A stretch of DNA of 64,000 bases from contig NZ_VLLE01000005.1 in assembly GCF_007830055.1 (NCBI RefSeq), positions 310,001 to 374,000 of the forward strand, given 5' to 3'. Below are positions 7,841 to 16,648 of this stretch, piece by piece. The stretch's first letter is position 1; each line of letters opens with the position of its first letter. The notes below the pieces were generated by a model. The model was not told where the DNA came from. It searched no databases and saw only the letters and a list, made by a program, of their open reading frames with translations. The position numbers were made by a program, and so were the translations under genes. The DNA comes from Lacibacter cauensis (GTDB lineage Bacteria > Bacteroidota > Bacteroidia > Chitinophagales > Chitinophagaceae).

Positions 7841-10800
7841 TTATGCAGTAACAACTGTTACATTCATTTCAGGCCGTTCCAGTAAAAAGGCACTCATGTC
7901 ATCGTTCATGTCAAATCCTTTTTCTAATGTGCGGATGCTGATTCTCCAGTTGTCTTTTGGTTCGTATAAATTAAACTTGAGGTTGATCTTGCCCGGATTC
8001 TTCTTGATATTTTTTTCAAAGAAATCAACAATTTCTTCGGTAAGGAAACGTGGTTCAATATCAACAATCAACTGTTTGGTCATGGTGCGTTTTACTGTTT
8101 CCAGCAACAGCACCTGGTTGATCTTGAATTCGAAATCATCACTCTTGTTCCATCGTGTTTTAAATACACCCGTAATAAAAACCACAGCGCCCGGTGTAAA
8201 GTGATCTTTGAATTTTACAAAGTCTTCGCCAAACAATGCAAACTCGGTGTTGCCGGTATAATCTTCAATCATGGCAATGCCAAACTGCTTTCCTGTTTTG
8301 GTTACACGTTGCTGATGGCTGGTTACTAAGCCTGCTAATCGGAATGTCTGGAACGGATTTGCATGCAGCAGAATCGCTTCTTTAAACTCATTAAAGTCGG
8401 CAATGCTGGTGATTTTATAATGCTGTAATTCAAATTTAAAATGATCGAGCGGGTGACCACTGATGAAGATACCGGTGATCTCTTTTTCATGATCGAGCTT
8501 TTCGGTTAAAGTCCATTCTTCACAGTTTACAATCTTCGGCGTGGGAATTTCCATCATCATACTTTCGCCAAACAACGTGTTGGTATTGCTTTGCACATTG
8601 GCCTGGAAACGGTTGCCGAATGCAACAATGCGTTCCAGCGTATTCACCGTATCGCCCGGCATTACATGAAAATATTGTGCACGATGATATTCTTTAAAAC
8701 AATCAAACGCACCGCCGTACACCAAACACTCCAGCGATTTTTTATTCACCGTACGTTGGTTTACACGCTTGATAAAATCAAACACGTCTTTATAGGGTCC
8801 TTTCTTTTCACGTTCTTCAATAATGCTTTCAATCGCCGCTTCGCCTACACCTTTTAATCCACCTAAACCAAAACGAATTTCACCGGCTTTATTTACTGCA
8901 AAACCATTTTTCGATTCGTTGATATCAGGCCCCAGTACTTTAATGCCCATGCGTTTACACTCTTCCATAAAGAAGGTGATTTTTTCAATAGCACCGGCGT
9001 TGTTTAACACCGCACTCATATATTCTCCCGGGTAGTGTGCTTTTAAATAGGCTGTTTGATACGCCACAAACGCATAACAGGTAGAGTGCGATTTGTTGAA
9101 GGCGTATTGTGCAAACGCTTCCCAGTCGGTCCATATTTTTTCAAGTTTGTCTGCAGGATGTCCTTTAGCTGAAGCACCTTCCACAAACTGTTTTTTCATT
9201 TTATCCAGTACGGCCTTTTGCTTTTTACCCATTGCCTTCCGCAATACGTCGGCATCACCTTTACTAAAGCCACCAATCTTCTGCGAAAGCAGCATCACCT
9301 GTTCTTGGTAAACAGTAATCCCATAGGTATCGGCTAGATATTCTTCCATCTCCGGCAAATCGTAACTGATGGCTTCTTTCCCATGCTTCCGGTCGATAAA
9401 GTTGGGGATGTAGGCAATAGGACCGGGGCGGTACAAGGCGTTCATCGCAATGAGATCGCTGAACTGATCGGGTTTCAGTTCACGCAAATATTTCTGCATA
9501 CCCGGACTTTCAAACTGGAACGTACCAATGGTTGAACCTTGTTGATAGAGATGAAATGTTTTTTCATCGTCCAATGGTATATTATCAATTTCAATTTCTA
9601 CACCATGATTTTCTTTGATCATCTGCAGCGCATTCTTGATGATGCTGAGGGTTTTTAAACCCAGGAAGTCCATCTTAATTACACCTGCTTCTTCAATAAC
9701 ACTTCCTTCAATTTGTGTTAACCACAACTCCGATTCTTTTGATGTACAAACCGGAATCAGATCGGTAAGATCTCTTGGTGCAATGATAATGCCTGCTGCA
9801 TGGATACCGGTGTTACGAACAGAACCTTCAAGTATCTCTGCTTCATGTAAAATTTTTGCAGGTAAATCATCGCCATCATACACCTGTCGTATCTTCTTTA
9901 CTAATTCTAACTCATCAGGACCTAATGCTTCTTTTTCCGTTAAACTTTTTTCGCCGGTCAATGGTGCATGCAATACACGCTTTAACGAAACACCCGGACG
10001 TTCAGGCACCAGCTTCGATAATGCTCGGCTTTCTGCCAATGGCAAATCCATTACACGGGCCACATCGGCAATACTACTCTTGGCGGCCATTGTGCCATAG
10101 GTGATGATCTGTGCCACCTGCGCCTTACCGTATTTATCCACTACATAGTCAATTACTTTTTGCCGGCCTTCATCATCAAAGTCGGTATCAATATCCGGCA
10201 TCGATTTACGATCGGGGTTAAGGAAACGCTCAAACAGTAAATTGTATTTAATGGGATCGATGTTGGTAATACCTATACAATAGGCCACCACACTACCAGC
10301 TGCTGAACCACGACCGGGCCCAACGAATACACCCATATCTCTGCCCGCTTTAATAAAGTCGCTTACAATTAAGAAGTAACCTGCAAAACCCATTGTTTTA
10401 ATGGTGAACAATTCAAAGTCGATGCGTTCACGGGTGGTTTCTTCAATTTCGCTGTAACGTTCTTTTGCGCCAATGTAAGTAAGATGTTTTAAAAATTCCC
10501 ATTGGTTGAGGTTGGCATCGTCGTGTATCTGGAATTCTTTCGGAATGGGAAACGCAGGCAGCAGAATATCTTTCTTCAGGTTCAGTACTTCAATCTTGTC
10601 AACAATTTCATTGGTATTATCGATGGCTTCCGGCACATCGGCAAATACCTTTTTCATTTCAGCCGTACTCTTAAAATAAAACTGATCGTTCGGAAATGCA
10701 AAACGTTTGTTCTTCACATTCACATCATCATCACTAAACTCACGCAGGGCAGGGGTGCTTTGTTTTTCGCCGGTGTTGATGCAGAGTAAAATATCATGCG

Positions 10801-11473
10801 CATTAAAATCGGTTTGATCCACATAGTGCGAATCGTTACTGGCAATTACTTTTACATTGTACTTCTTTGCAAACTTCAGCAACACTGCATTTACTTTATC
10901 CTGCTCGGCCATGCCATGCCGTTGAATCTCCACATAATAATCCTGCTGAAAAATATTCAACCACCATTTGAACTCGTTCTCGGCATCTTCTTCACTTTTA
11001 TTCAGGATCATTTGCGGTACCATGGCACCAAGACAGCAGGTAGTGGCAATCAATCCTTCATGATATTTATGAATGAGCTCTTTATCAATACGGGGATATT
11101 TGCTGTACATCCCTTCAATAAAACCAAGCGATGTCAGCTTTACTAAGTTTTTGTAACCCTGCTCGTTTTTTGCCAGCAATACCTGGTGAAAACGGTTATC
11201 CCGTTGTTCTTTACTGAACTGTTTTACATGCCTGTTTTCTACCAGGTAAAATTCGCAGCCAACAACAGGCTTCACCTTTAGTGAGCCATCTTCGTTTTTG
11301 TGCTTATAAGCTTCGGCTACAAACTGAAACGCACCAAACATGTTTCCATGGTCGGTAATGGCGAGGGCCGGCATTTCGTCTTTAATGGCCTTGTTGTATA
11401 AAGAACCGATGGAGGCAGCACCATCGAGCAGCGAATATTGTGTGTGTACGTGTAAATGGGAAAATTTGCTCAT
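7841..11473 (-). CDS. dnaE: DNA polymerase III subunit alpha
   Basis: The 1210-residue protein is the replicative polymerase, cytoplasmic. It opens with the PHP domain (FSHLHVHTQYSLLDGAA, residues 5-20; ITDHGNM near 39-45). The palm follows with the conserved glycine-rich block FVGPGRGSAAGS (383-394) and the catalytic motif PDIDTDF (426-432, D427 and D429). The fingers and beta-clamp regions come next (YRPGPIAYIPNFIDRKHG). An OB-fold nucleic-acid-binding domain lies near the end (FRLAGLVTSHQQRVTKTGKQF). Length is typical of the DnaE1 type in Bacteroidota. It is transcribed alone on this strand and converges with the GH30 gene. Confidence 0.98.
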   Translation of the reverse strand: MSKFSHLHVHTQYSLLDGAASIGSLYNKAIKDEMPALAITDHGNMFGAFQFVAEAYKHKNEDGSLKVKPVVGCEFYLVENRHVKQFSKEQRDNRFHQVLLAKNEQGYKNLVKLTSLGFIEGMYSKYPRIDKELIHKYHEGLIATTCCLGAMVPQMILNKSEEDAENEFKWWLNIFQQDYYVEIQRHGMAEQDKVNAVLLKFAKKYNVKVIASNDSHYVDQTDFNAHDILLCINTGEKQSTPALREFSDDDVNVKNKRFAFPNDQFYFKSTAEMKKVFADVPEAIDNTNEIVDKIEVLNLKKDILLPAFPIPKEFQIHDDANLNQWEFLKHLTYIGAKERYSEIEETTRERIDFELFTIKTMGFAGYFLIVSDFIKAGRDMGVFVGPGRGSAAGSVVAYCIGITNIDPIKYNLLFERFLNPDRKSMPDIDTDFDDEGRQKVIDYVVDKYGKAQVAQIITYGTMAAKSSIADVARVMDLPLAESRALSKLVPERPGVSLKRVLHAPLTGEKSLTEKEALGPDELELVKKIRQVYDGDDLPAKILHEAEILEGSVRNTGIHAAGIIIAPRDLTDLIPVCTSKESELWLTQIEGSVIEEAGVIKMDFLGLKTLSIIKNALQMIKENHGVEIEIDNIPLDDEKTFHLYQQGSTIGTFQFESPGMQKYLRELKPDQFSDLIAMNALYRPGPIAYIPNFIDRKHGKEAISYDLPEMEEYLADTYGITVYQEQVMLLSQKIGGFSKGDADVLRKAMGKKQKAVLDKMKKQFVEGASAKGHPADKLEKIWTDWEAFAQYAFNKSHSTCYAFVAYQTAYLKAHYPGEYMSAVLNNAGAIEKITFFMEECKRMGIKVLGPDINESKNGFAVNKAGEIRFGLGGLKGVGEAAIESIIEEREKKGPYKDVFDFIKRVNQRTVNKKSLECLVYGGAFDCFKEYHRAQYFHVMPGDTVNTLERIVAFGNRFQANVQSNTNTLFGESMMMEIPTPKIVNCEEWTLTEKLDHEKEITGIFISGHPLDHFKFELQHYKITSIADFNEFKEAILLHANPFQTFRLAGLVTSHQQRVTKTGKQFGIAMIEDYTGNTEFALFGEDFVKFKDHFTPGAVVFITGVFKTRWNKSDDFEFKINQVLLLETVKRTMTKQLIVDIEPRFLTEEIVDFFEKNIKKNPGKINLKFNLYEPKDNWRISIRTLEKGFDMNDDMSAFLLERPEMNVTVVTA

Positions 11474-11620
11474 AGTCAGGCGTCAAATTTCGTTGTTCTC
11501 ATTTGAAAAAACGCAGATAAGAAATCCACAAAATGAACGTTTTAGAAAAAGCAGGGGTGAAAATTTGTCAGCATTTCAGCAGTAACTTATCTTTAGACGA
11601 TTGACGATTTGGCCTGTTTC

Positions 11621-11651
11621 TTGCTGAAAAAGGGCTGCATCGCTACTTTTG
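11621..11651 (+). promoter_or_regulatory. Bacteroidota-type promoter for the NlpC/P60 gene
   Basis: TTG at 11621-11623 (preceded by TTTC) and TACTTTTG at 11644-11651 match the -33 and -7 elements used by Bacteroidota sigma factors, with 20 bases between them. The expected start of transcription lies near 11658, about 20 bases before the ATG at 11678. This supports that ATG over the upstream in-frame TTG at 11609. Confidence 0.6.
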
Positions 11652-11677
11652 CGACCGTTGAAAGATTCAATACCACA

Positions 11678-12349
11678 ATGAAACATTTGCTTACATATCT
11701 CTCAGCCATTATTCTGCTCAGCAGTTGCAGTATGGTGAAAAGTGTGCTTCAGCCAAAGCAGGCGGCTGTTTCGCAAGCGGCCAATCCGGAGCCTATGCCT
11801 GAAGTAAAGCCCGAAAATAAACGGGTAAAAGTGGGTGGTTCTTCTACAGTGAATAACAACAACGTTTTTCAAACCAAAGAAATCAGCAGCTACAGCAGTT
11901 CGCTTGAGCTGTTCTCCTTGCAACAATTTAAATATGCCATCCGCTTAGATGTGCCGGTGGAGGCATTGCAGAATAAATCGCTGTACAATCTTATCGACGA
12001 ATGGTGGGGTACGCCTTACCGTTTGGGCGGCACTACACAACGAGGCATCGATTGTTCGGCATTTGTACAAACACTTATGTTTGGTGTGTTTTCGCTGCAG
12101 TTGCCCCGTACAGCAAGGGAACAAAAGGATATGACCACCTGGATACCTATGAGCGATTTGCGGGAAGGCGACCTGGTGTTTTTTAATACAAGAGGCAGCG
12201 TATCGCATGTAGGCGTATACCTGCACAATAATAAGTTTGTGCATGCATCCACTTCCGGTGGAGTCATGATCAGCGATTTAAACGAAACGTATTGGAGCCG
12301 CAAATTAATTGGAGCAGGACGGCTTGCAGGCACCACGCCACTTCCATAA
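11678..12349 (+). CDS. NlpC/P60 (C40) family lipoprotein peptidase
   Basis: The chosen ATG gives a 223-residue lipoprotein: hydrophobic signal and LLSSC with C17. After a low-complexity linker rich in proline and asparagine, the C-terminal half is an NlpC/P60 domain: catalytic C126 in GTTQRGIDCSAFV, H177 in VSHVGVYLHNN and a third polar site at H189 in KFVHAS. Such enzymes cut gamma-D-glutamyl to diamino acid bonds in cell wall peptides and act in the periplasm. An in-frame TTG start further upstream would hide the signal peptide and lies before the promoter, so it was rejected. Confidence 0.92.
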   Translation: MKHLLTYLSAIILLSSCSMVKSVLQPKQAAVSQAANPEPMPEVKPENKRVKVGGSSTVNNNNVFQTKEISSYSSSLELFSLQQFKYAIRLDVPVEALQNKSLYNLIDEWWGTPYRLGGTTQRGIDCSAFVQTLMFGVFSLQLPRTAREQKDMTTWIPMSDLREGDLVFFNTRGSVSHVGVYLHNNKFVHASTSGGVMISDLNETYWSRKLIGAGRLAGTTPLP

Positions 12350-12353
12350 TCGT

Positions 12354-12361
12354 TATCTTTG
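12354..12361 (+). promoter_or_regulatory. Possible -7 promoter element for hisF
   Basis: TATCTTTG matches TAnnTTTG, five bases after the NlpC gene stop. No well-placed TTG or TTTG was found at the usual distance upstream. If used, transcription would start about 12368, just before the hairpin at 12372-12392. Confidence 0.3.
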
Positions 12362-12371
12362 CAAAGAGCTT

Positions 12372-12398
12372 GGCTTCAATTAAGTTGAAGCCTTTTTT
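12372..12398 (+). terminator. Terminator-shaped hairpin immediately before hisF
   Basis: GGCTTCAA (12372-12379) and TTGAAGCC (12385-12392) form a perfect eight-pair stem with a five-base loop, followed by six T (12393-12398). The hisF ATG is at 12404, five bases later. It may end the NlpC transcript, or lie in the hisF leader as an attenuation or translation-control element. Confidence 0.65.
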
Positions 12399-12403
12399 AT
12401 TTT

Positions 12404-13162
12404 ATGTTGACAAAACGCATTATTCCCTGTTTAGATATTAAAGATGGCCGCACTGTAAAGGGCACCAACTTTGTTGATTTGCGTGATGCAGGCGACCCCG
12501 TGGAGCTGGGTGCTTTGTATGCACAGCAAGGTGCCGATGAACTGGTGTTCCTCGATATTACAGCCACTGTTGAAAAACGCAAAACCTTAAGCGAACTGGT
12601 AAAACGCATTGCCCGCCACGTCAACATTCCGTTTACAGTAGGCGGTGGCATCAGCACAGTAGAAGATATGAGTGTGTTGCTCAATTCCGGTGCCGATAAA
12701 GTAAGTGTGAACACCGCAGCGTTTAAAAATCCGCAACTCATCAACGATATTGCATTGGCTGCAGGCAGCCAGTGTTGCGTATTAGCGATTGATACCAAGA
12801 AAGAAGAAGACGGCGAATGGTATGTGTACCTCAATGGCGGCCGTACCAAAACCGATATAAAATGTTTCGATTGGGCCAAACAGGGTGTTGAATTGGGTGC
12901 CGGTGAAATATTGCTCACCAGTATGAACAACGATGGTACCAAGGCAGGATTTGCATTGGATATTACCAAACGGTTGTCGCAGGAGTTGCCGATACCTGTA
13001 ATTGCCAGCGGTGGTGCAGGTGCCATGCAGCATTTTGCCGATGTGTTTGAACTGGCTTATGCCGATGCAGGCCTGGCAGCCAGTATTTTTCATTTCAAGG
13101 AAATCGAAATTTCAGATTTGAAGGCCTACCTGCAGCAACGGGGAGTTGCTGTAAGGGTTTAA
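12404..13162 (+). CDS. hisF: Imidazole glycerol phosphate synthase cyclase subunit HisF
   Basis: The 252-residue (beta/alpha)8 barrel carries both catalytic aspartates at the expected places: D11 in [13 protein letters not shown] and D130 in VLAIDTKK. Phosphate-binding loops are visible as VGGGIS (79-84) and [11 protein letters not shown]. With HisH it turns PRFAR and glutamine-derived ammonia into imidazole glycerol phosphate and AICAR in histidine synthesis. hisIE follows after 45 bases. The other his genes are not next to it: an NlpC/P60 gene and dnaE lie upstream, so this is a separate hisF-hisIE unit. A terminator-like hairpin precedes the start. Confidence 0.97.
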   Translation: MLTKRIIPCLDIKDGRTVKGTNFVDLRDAGDPVELGALYAQQGADELVFLDITATVEKRKTLSELVKRIARHVNIPFTVGGGISTVEDMSVLLNSGADKVSVNTAAFKNPQLINDIALAAGSQCCVLAIDTKKEEDGEWYVYLNGGRTKTDIKCFDWAKQGVELGAGEILLTSMNNDGTKAGFALDITKRLSQELPIPVIASGGAGAMQHFADVFELAYADAGLAASIFHFKEIEISDLKAYLQQRGVAVRV

Positions 13163-13207
13163 CTTTGCAACCAACAACGAACTTTTAACGTAACTAAACA
13201 ACATACT

Positions 13208-13810
13208 TTGAAACCTCAATTCAGCAAATATCAGGACGGACTGATGCCCGCCATCATCCAGGATTATAAAACCAGCAAAGTGTTAATGCTGGGTTTTATG
13301 AACGAAGAAGCATTTAAGAAAACCGAAGAAGAAGGAAAGGTGACGTTTTACAGCCGCAGCAAACAACGTTTGTGGACGAAAGGTGAAGAGAGCGGTAACT
13401 TTTTAACCGTAAAACAGGTATTGCTCGATTGCGATCAGGATACATTGTTGATTAAAGCAGAACCGATGGGACCAACCTGTCATACAGGTGCCGATACTTG
13501 TTGGAGCGAAAAAAATCACAGTGATGACTTTTTATCGTATTTAGAAGAGATCATCGAATTACGCCGTAAAAGCACCGATGGAAAAAGTTATGTAAAAAGT
13601 TTATTCGATAAAGGCATTAATAAAATTGCACAGAAAGTAGGCGAGGAAGCAACGGAAATTATTATTGAAGCAAAAGATAATAATGAAGAGTTATTCTTAA
13701 ACGAAGGTGCCGATCTGCTGTTTCACTTTATCGTTTTATTAAGGGCAAAGAATGTTTCTTTGCAGGATGTGATTTACGTGCTGAAACAGCGTCATTCACA
13801 CGCAGGATAA
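13208..13810 (+). CDS. hisIE: Bifunctional phosphoribosyl-AMP cyclohydrolase / phosphoribosyl-ATP pyrophosphatase
   Basis: Translation starts with TTG; no ATG occurs before the conserved region. The 200-residue protein joins HisI (about 1-108) and HisE (about 110-200). The cyclohydrolase half shows MLGFMNEEAF, the substrate block with TFYSRSKQRLWTKGEESG, the DCDQDTLLI metal residues and the cysteines of GPTCHTGADTCW. The pyrophosphatase half shows KVGEEATEIIIEAKDN and the NEGADLLFHF helix. It performs histidine synthesis steps two and three. It lies 45 bases after hisF and only four bases before a TlpA-like gene, so the transcript may continue into the latter. Confidence 0.96.
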   Translation: MKPQFSKYQDGLMPAIIQDYKTSKVLMLGFMNEEAFKKTEEEGKVTFYSRSKQRLWTKGEESGNFLTVKQVLLDCDQDTLLIKAEPMGPTCHTGADTCWSEKNHSDDFLSYLEEIIELRRKSTDGKSYVKSLFDKGINKIAQKVGEEATEIIIEAKDNNEELFLNEGADLLFHFIVLLRAKNVSLQDVIYVLKQRHSHAG

Positions 13811-13814
13811 TTAT

Positions 13815-14900
13815 ATGAAAGCGATTGTAACAATATGTTTTTTAATGTGTGCTGTGCTGCAACTGCAGGCACAACAGTCTTTTGAAATAAAAGGAACCAT
13901 CAGAGGTGCGCAGGAGAATGCGAAAGTAACTATACGTTTAGACAGCCCCGAAAGCAGGGCCTTGGCCGAATCAGTCATAAAGAAAGGAAAGTTTGAGCTG
14001 AAGGGCATTGTACCTGAAGCTGCTATTTATGTAGTAGCTGTTGATGGTGCTTCACAAAATCTTGGATTGTTTCTTGAAGGCGGTACGGTACAGGTAAACG
14101 GACATATTGATACGCTGGCAAGAGCCATCATCAAAGGCTCTGCTGTACACGATGAGTTTGTGCAGTTTCGTGCCGGCTTCGATCCTTATTTTATGAAGCT
14201 GGATCAGTTGGGCAGAGAACTGTCGAACCCGGCCATGCAATCGAAACAGGATTCGTTGTATAATCTCATCCGTAATCTTGCAACAGAAATCAATACACAG
14301 GCCGATGCCTATGTTGCTTCACACAATAATTCGGCAGTAACACCTTTGTTGCTTTATTTTACCTATAGCTTTTTTCAACAGGCTGAAGTGCTGGACACAC
14401 GTTTTTCTCAACTTACAGCTGCTGCACAGCAAAGTTATTTTGGTCGCCTTGTTGGTGGCATTGTCAAAGAAAACCGAATTGGTGCAGTTGGTTACGAAGC
14501 GGTTGATTTTATACAAGCCGATACATCAGGCAATCCAGTTTCATTACAATCGTTCCGTGGCAAATATGTGTTGGTCGATTTTTGGGCAAGCTGGTGTGGT
14601 CCCTGCCGAATGGAAAATCCCAATCTTGTAGCAGCGTACAATAAATACAAAGCCAAAAACTTTACAGTATTGGGCGTATCGCTCGACAAGGATCGTGGCA
14701 AGTGGCTTGAAGCAATTGCAAAGGATGGATTAACATGGACACATGTGAGCGATCTTAAATTCTGGAACAACGAAGCTGCACGTATTTACAAGATCAGTTC
14801 CATTCCGCAGAATTTATTGATTGGTCCGGATGGCGTCATCATTGCCAAAAACCTCAGAGGCGAAGAACTGCAAATTCGCCTCGAAGAATTATTCAAATAA
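13815..14900 (+). CDS. TlpA-like thiol-disulfide protein with N-terminal DUF4369
   Basis: The 361-residue product has a signal peptide (to about residue 19), a DUF4369-like beta domain (about 22-115: FEIKGTIRGAQENAKVTI), a helical middle, and a C-terminal thioredoxin fold with the redox pair C261-C264 in FWASWCGPCRMENPN. Members reduce or oxidise disulfides outside the cytoplasm, for example in cytochrome c maturation or stress defence. It lies four bases after hisIE and ten before a paralog with the same layout. Specific substrate unknown. Confidence 0.88.
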   Translation: MKAIVTICFLMCAVLQLQAQQSFEIKGTIRGAQENAKVTIRLDSPESRALAESVIKKGKFELKGIVPEAAIYVVAVDGASQNLGLFLEGGTVQVNGHIDTLARAIIKGSAVHDEFVQFRAGFDPYFMKLDQLGRELSNPAMQSKQDSLYNLIRNLATEINTQADAYVASHNNSAVTPLLLYFTYSFFQQAEVLDTRFSQLTAAAQQSYFGRLVGGIVKENRIGAVGYEAVDFIQADTSGNPVSLQSFRGKYVLVDFWASWCGPCRMENPNLVAAYNKYKAKNFTVLGVSLDKDRGKWLEAIAKDGLTWTHVSDLKFWNNEAARIYKISSIPQNLLIGPDGVIIAKNLRGEELQIRLEELFK

Positions 14901-14910
14901 TATTTCATAC

Positions 14911-16041
14911 ATGATAAAACAACTCTTGTTTGTTTGCAGCCTGTTTACAGTTGTTGCTGTAATGGCGCAGGATAAAAAAGTTATTGTAAACGGTAACCTG
15001 CCTTCTTACACCAAAAAGTATAATGTATTGCTCAGCTGGAATAACGGCAACGGTGCAGAAGAAGCAAAACTGGTGAATGGCAAGTTCACTGTTACGGCAG
15101 AAGTAAGCGGACCGATGCTCGCAACCATCAGCATTGAAGAAGCGAATCCTGTTCCCGGTAAAAAGTTTGACATGGCGGAGTACCGCAAAAACAATCTCAC
15201 ACTTTTTTTAGATGAAGGAACCATCACCATCACTTCAAAAACAGGATTGAATGATGCGGAAGTAAAAGGCTCTGCTGTCGTGAATGATTATTACAAATAC
15301 CAGCAACAGACAAAAAGCTTAACCGAACTGGAAAACAAGATCGGCGATCTGTATTACGGTTACGGTCAGGCGAAGAACATGCAGGCAACGAATACGCTGA
15401 TGGAAATGTTTAACCTGCATCAGCAATTGGTAAATGCCGAGCAATTAAAGTTTGTAAAGAATAATCCTTCATCGCCTATTGCCTTGTATATGGTTGAACA
15501 GGCGTTGGGCATGGATATGGATGCAGCGAAAGCTGAGCCGATGTTTTTATTATTGAGTGAACAGTTGCGTACCTCAGCTAAAGGAAAAGAACTGCAGGAA
15601 ATGATTGAAGTAGGGAAGAAGTCGATGGTAGGTGTGACTGCTCCCGATTTTTCGCAACCCGATGCTGATGGAAAGATGATCAGTCTGTCTTCGTTTAAAG
15701 GCAAATATGTATTGATTGATTTTTGGGCAAGCTGGTGTGGACCCTGCCGTGCAGAAAGTCCGAACCTGGTAAAAGCGTATGAGCGTTTCAAGAATAAGAA
15801 TTTTGAGATCTTCGGTGTGTCGCTCGATGAGAATAAAGATAAATGGCTGAAGGCGGTGAAAGATGATAAATACAGCTGGCCGCAGGCTGGTGATTTAAAA
15901 GGATGGGAAAATGCAGCAGCACGGCAGTTTGGTGTAATGGGCATTCCGTTTAACATGATCGTTGATCCGAATGGCGTAGTTGTAGCTAGAAACTTAAGAG
16001 GTGAAGCGTTGGAGAAGAAGCTGGAAGAAATTTTGAAGTAA
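14911..16041 (+). CDS. TlpA-like thiol-disulfide protein, tandem paralog
   Basis: The ATG at 14911 gives a signal peptide (MIKQLLFVCSLFTVVAVMA) and a 376-residue protein; a longer in-frame start inside the previous gene was rejected. Layout repeats that of its neighbour: DUF4369-like domain (about 22-125), helical linker, then AhpC/TSA-thioredoxin domain with C276-C279 in FWASWCGPCRAESPN and a cis-proline region near GIPFNMIVDPNG. The two are probably a local duplication, since the thioredoxin halves share FWASWCGPCR and NLRGE while the N-terminal halves have drifted. Periplasmic or membrane-exposed. Confidence 0.88.
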   Translation: MIKQLLFVCSLFTVVAVMAQDKKVIVNGNLPSYTKKYNVLLSWNNGNGAEEAKLVNGKFTVTAEVSGPMLATISIEEANPVPGKKFDMAEYRKNNLTLFLDEGTITITSKTGLNDAEVKGSAVVNDYYKYQQQTKSLTELENKIGDLYYGYGQAKNMQATNTLMEMFNLHQQLVNAEQLKFVKNNPSSPIALYMVEQALGMDMDAAKAEPMFLLLSEQLRTSAKGKELQEMIEVGKKSMVGVTAPDFSQPDADGKMISLSSFKGKYVLIDFWASWCGPCRAESPNLVKAYERFKNKNFEIFGVSLDENKDKWLKAVKDDKYSWPQAGDLKGWENAAARQFGVMGIPFNMIVDPNGVVVARNLRGEALEKKLEEILK

Positions 16042-16093
16042 TAAGGTGCAAGGGACAAGGTTCAAGGAAGAAAATCTAAGACTAAGAATAACA

Positions 16094-16199
16094 GACCTGA
16101 CAGGTTAAGCCATATTGTGTAGTGAGCCTTTAATTGGTTTTGCTGTATATGTTAACACAACCTGTCAGGTCGAGTGAACACTGTCAGGTTGAGTAAACA
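16094..16199. repeat. CCTGACAGGTT-family intergenic repeats
   Basis: GACCTGACAGGTT (16094-16106) is the exact reverse complement of AACCTGTCAGGTC (16159-16171). In addition CTGTCAGGTCGAGTGAACA (16162-16180) is followed directly by CTGTCAGGTTGAGTAAACA (16181-16199), a 19-base tandem repeat with two differences. A related AAACCTGACA occurs near 16634. The set fills most of the gap between the TlpA-like gene and a small lipoprotein gene. Confidence 0.8.
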
Positions 16200-16218
16200 G
16201 AACTAAGAGGTAATTGCT

Positions 16219-16614
16219 ATGCGAATTTTCTATTCAATCTTCATTTTGCTTTTTTGGATAACGTCCTGCAATCAACGAATAGAAATTGCAGGTCATTGGC
16301 GACCTGCAGATGCATTTCAAGAAACTCGTCATTTAAACATAGACACTCCACTTCCCAGAGATTTAGTACTCAATAGTGATTCAACTTTTATTTCCATAGG
16401 GCTGGATCGACAACCGAAGAAAACAGTAGGCTGGAGTAATGATGCTACACAAAAAGGTAAATGGAGTTTTGCTGGAGGTATTCTTTCCTTAACCTTTCAG
16501 GATGTTTCTTATCCCGTAAAGTTTAAAGTTTTAAAAATAACTAAAGAAGAGTTGATTATGGAAAGTGAGATGATGAAGGCTGTTGAACTGAGATTAATGC
16601 GAATAAGAAATTAG
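16219..16614 (+). CDS. Small lipoprotein of unknown function
   Basis: The 131-residue product begins with a lipoprotein signal (ITSC, cysteine near residue 17). The mature part is a compact beta-rich sequence with IEIAGHWRPADAF, a motif of the form LVLNSDSTFISIG, then GKWSFAGGILSLTF, and a final KITKEELIME, similar in rhythm to lipocalin-like (DUF4488/DUF5004-type) proteins of Bacteroidota. I do not recognise a specific family. It is bracketed by repeat DNA and an orphan gene, which suggests an accessory position. Confidence 0.7.
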   Translation: MRIFYSIFILLFWITSCNQRIEIAGHWRPADAFQETRHLNIDTPLPRDLVLNSDSTFISIGLDRQPKKTVGWSNDATQKGKWSFAGGILSLTFQDVSYPVKFKVLKITKEELIMESEMMKAVELRLMRIRN

Positions 16615-16648
16615 TTAACTGATCTGATAGATTAAACCTGACACAAAA

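Noticed and set aside
9615-10100. Long antisense open frame within dnaE
   Set aside because: It is complementary to the conserved polymerase domain and lacks any protein-family motif.
11609-11677. Longer start for the NlpC/P60 protein
   Set aside because: It would place residues before the lipoprotein signal and begin upstream of the promoter.
13160-13167. TAACTTTG as a promoter for hisIE
   Set aside because: It overlaps the hisF stop and has no -33 element at a suitable distance; co-transcription with hisF is simpler.
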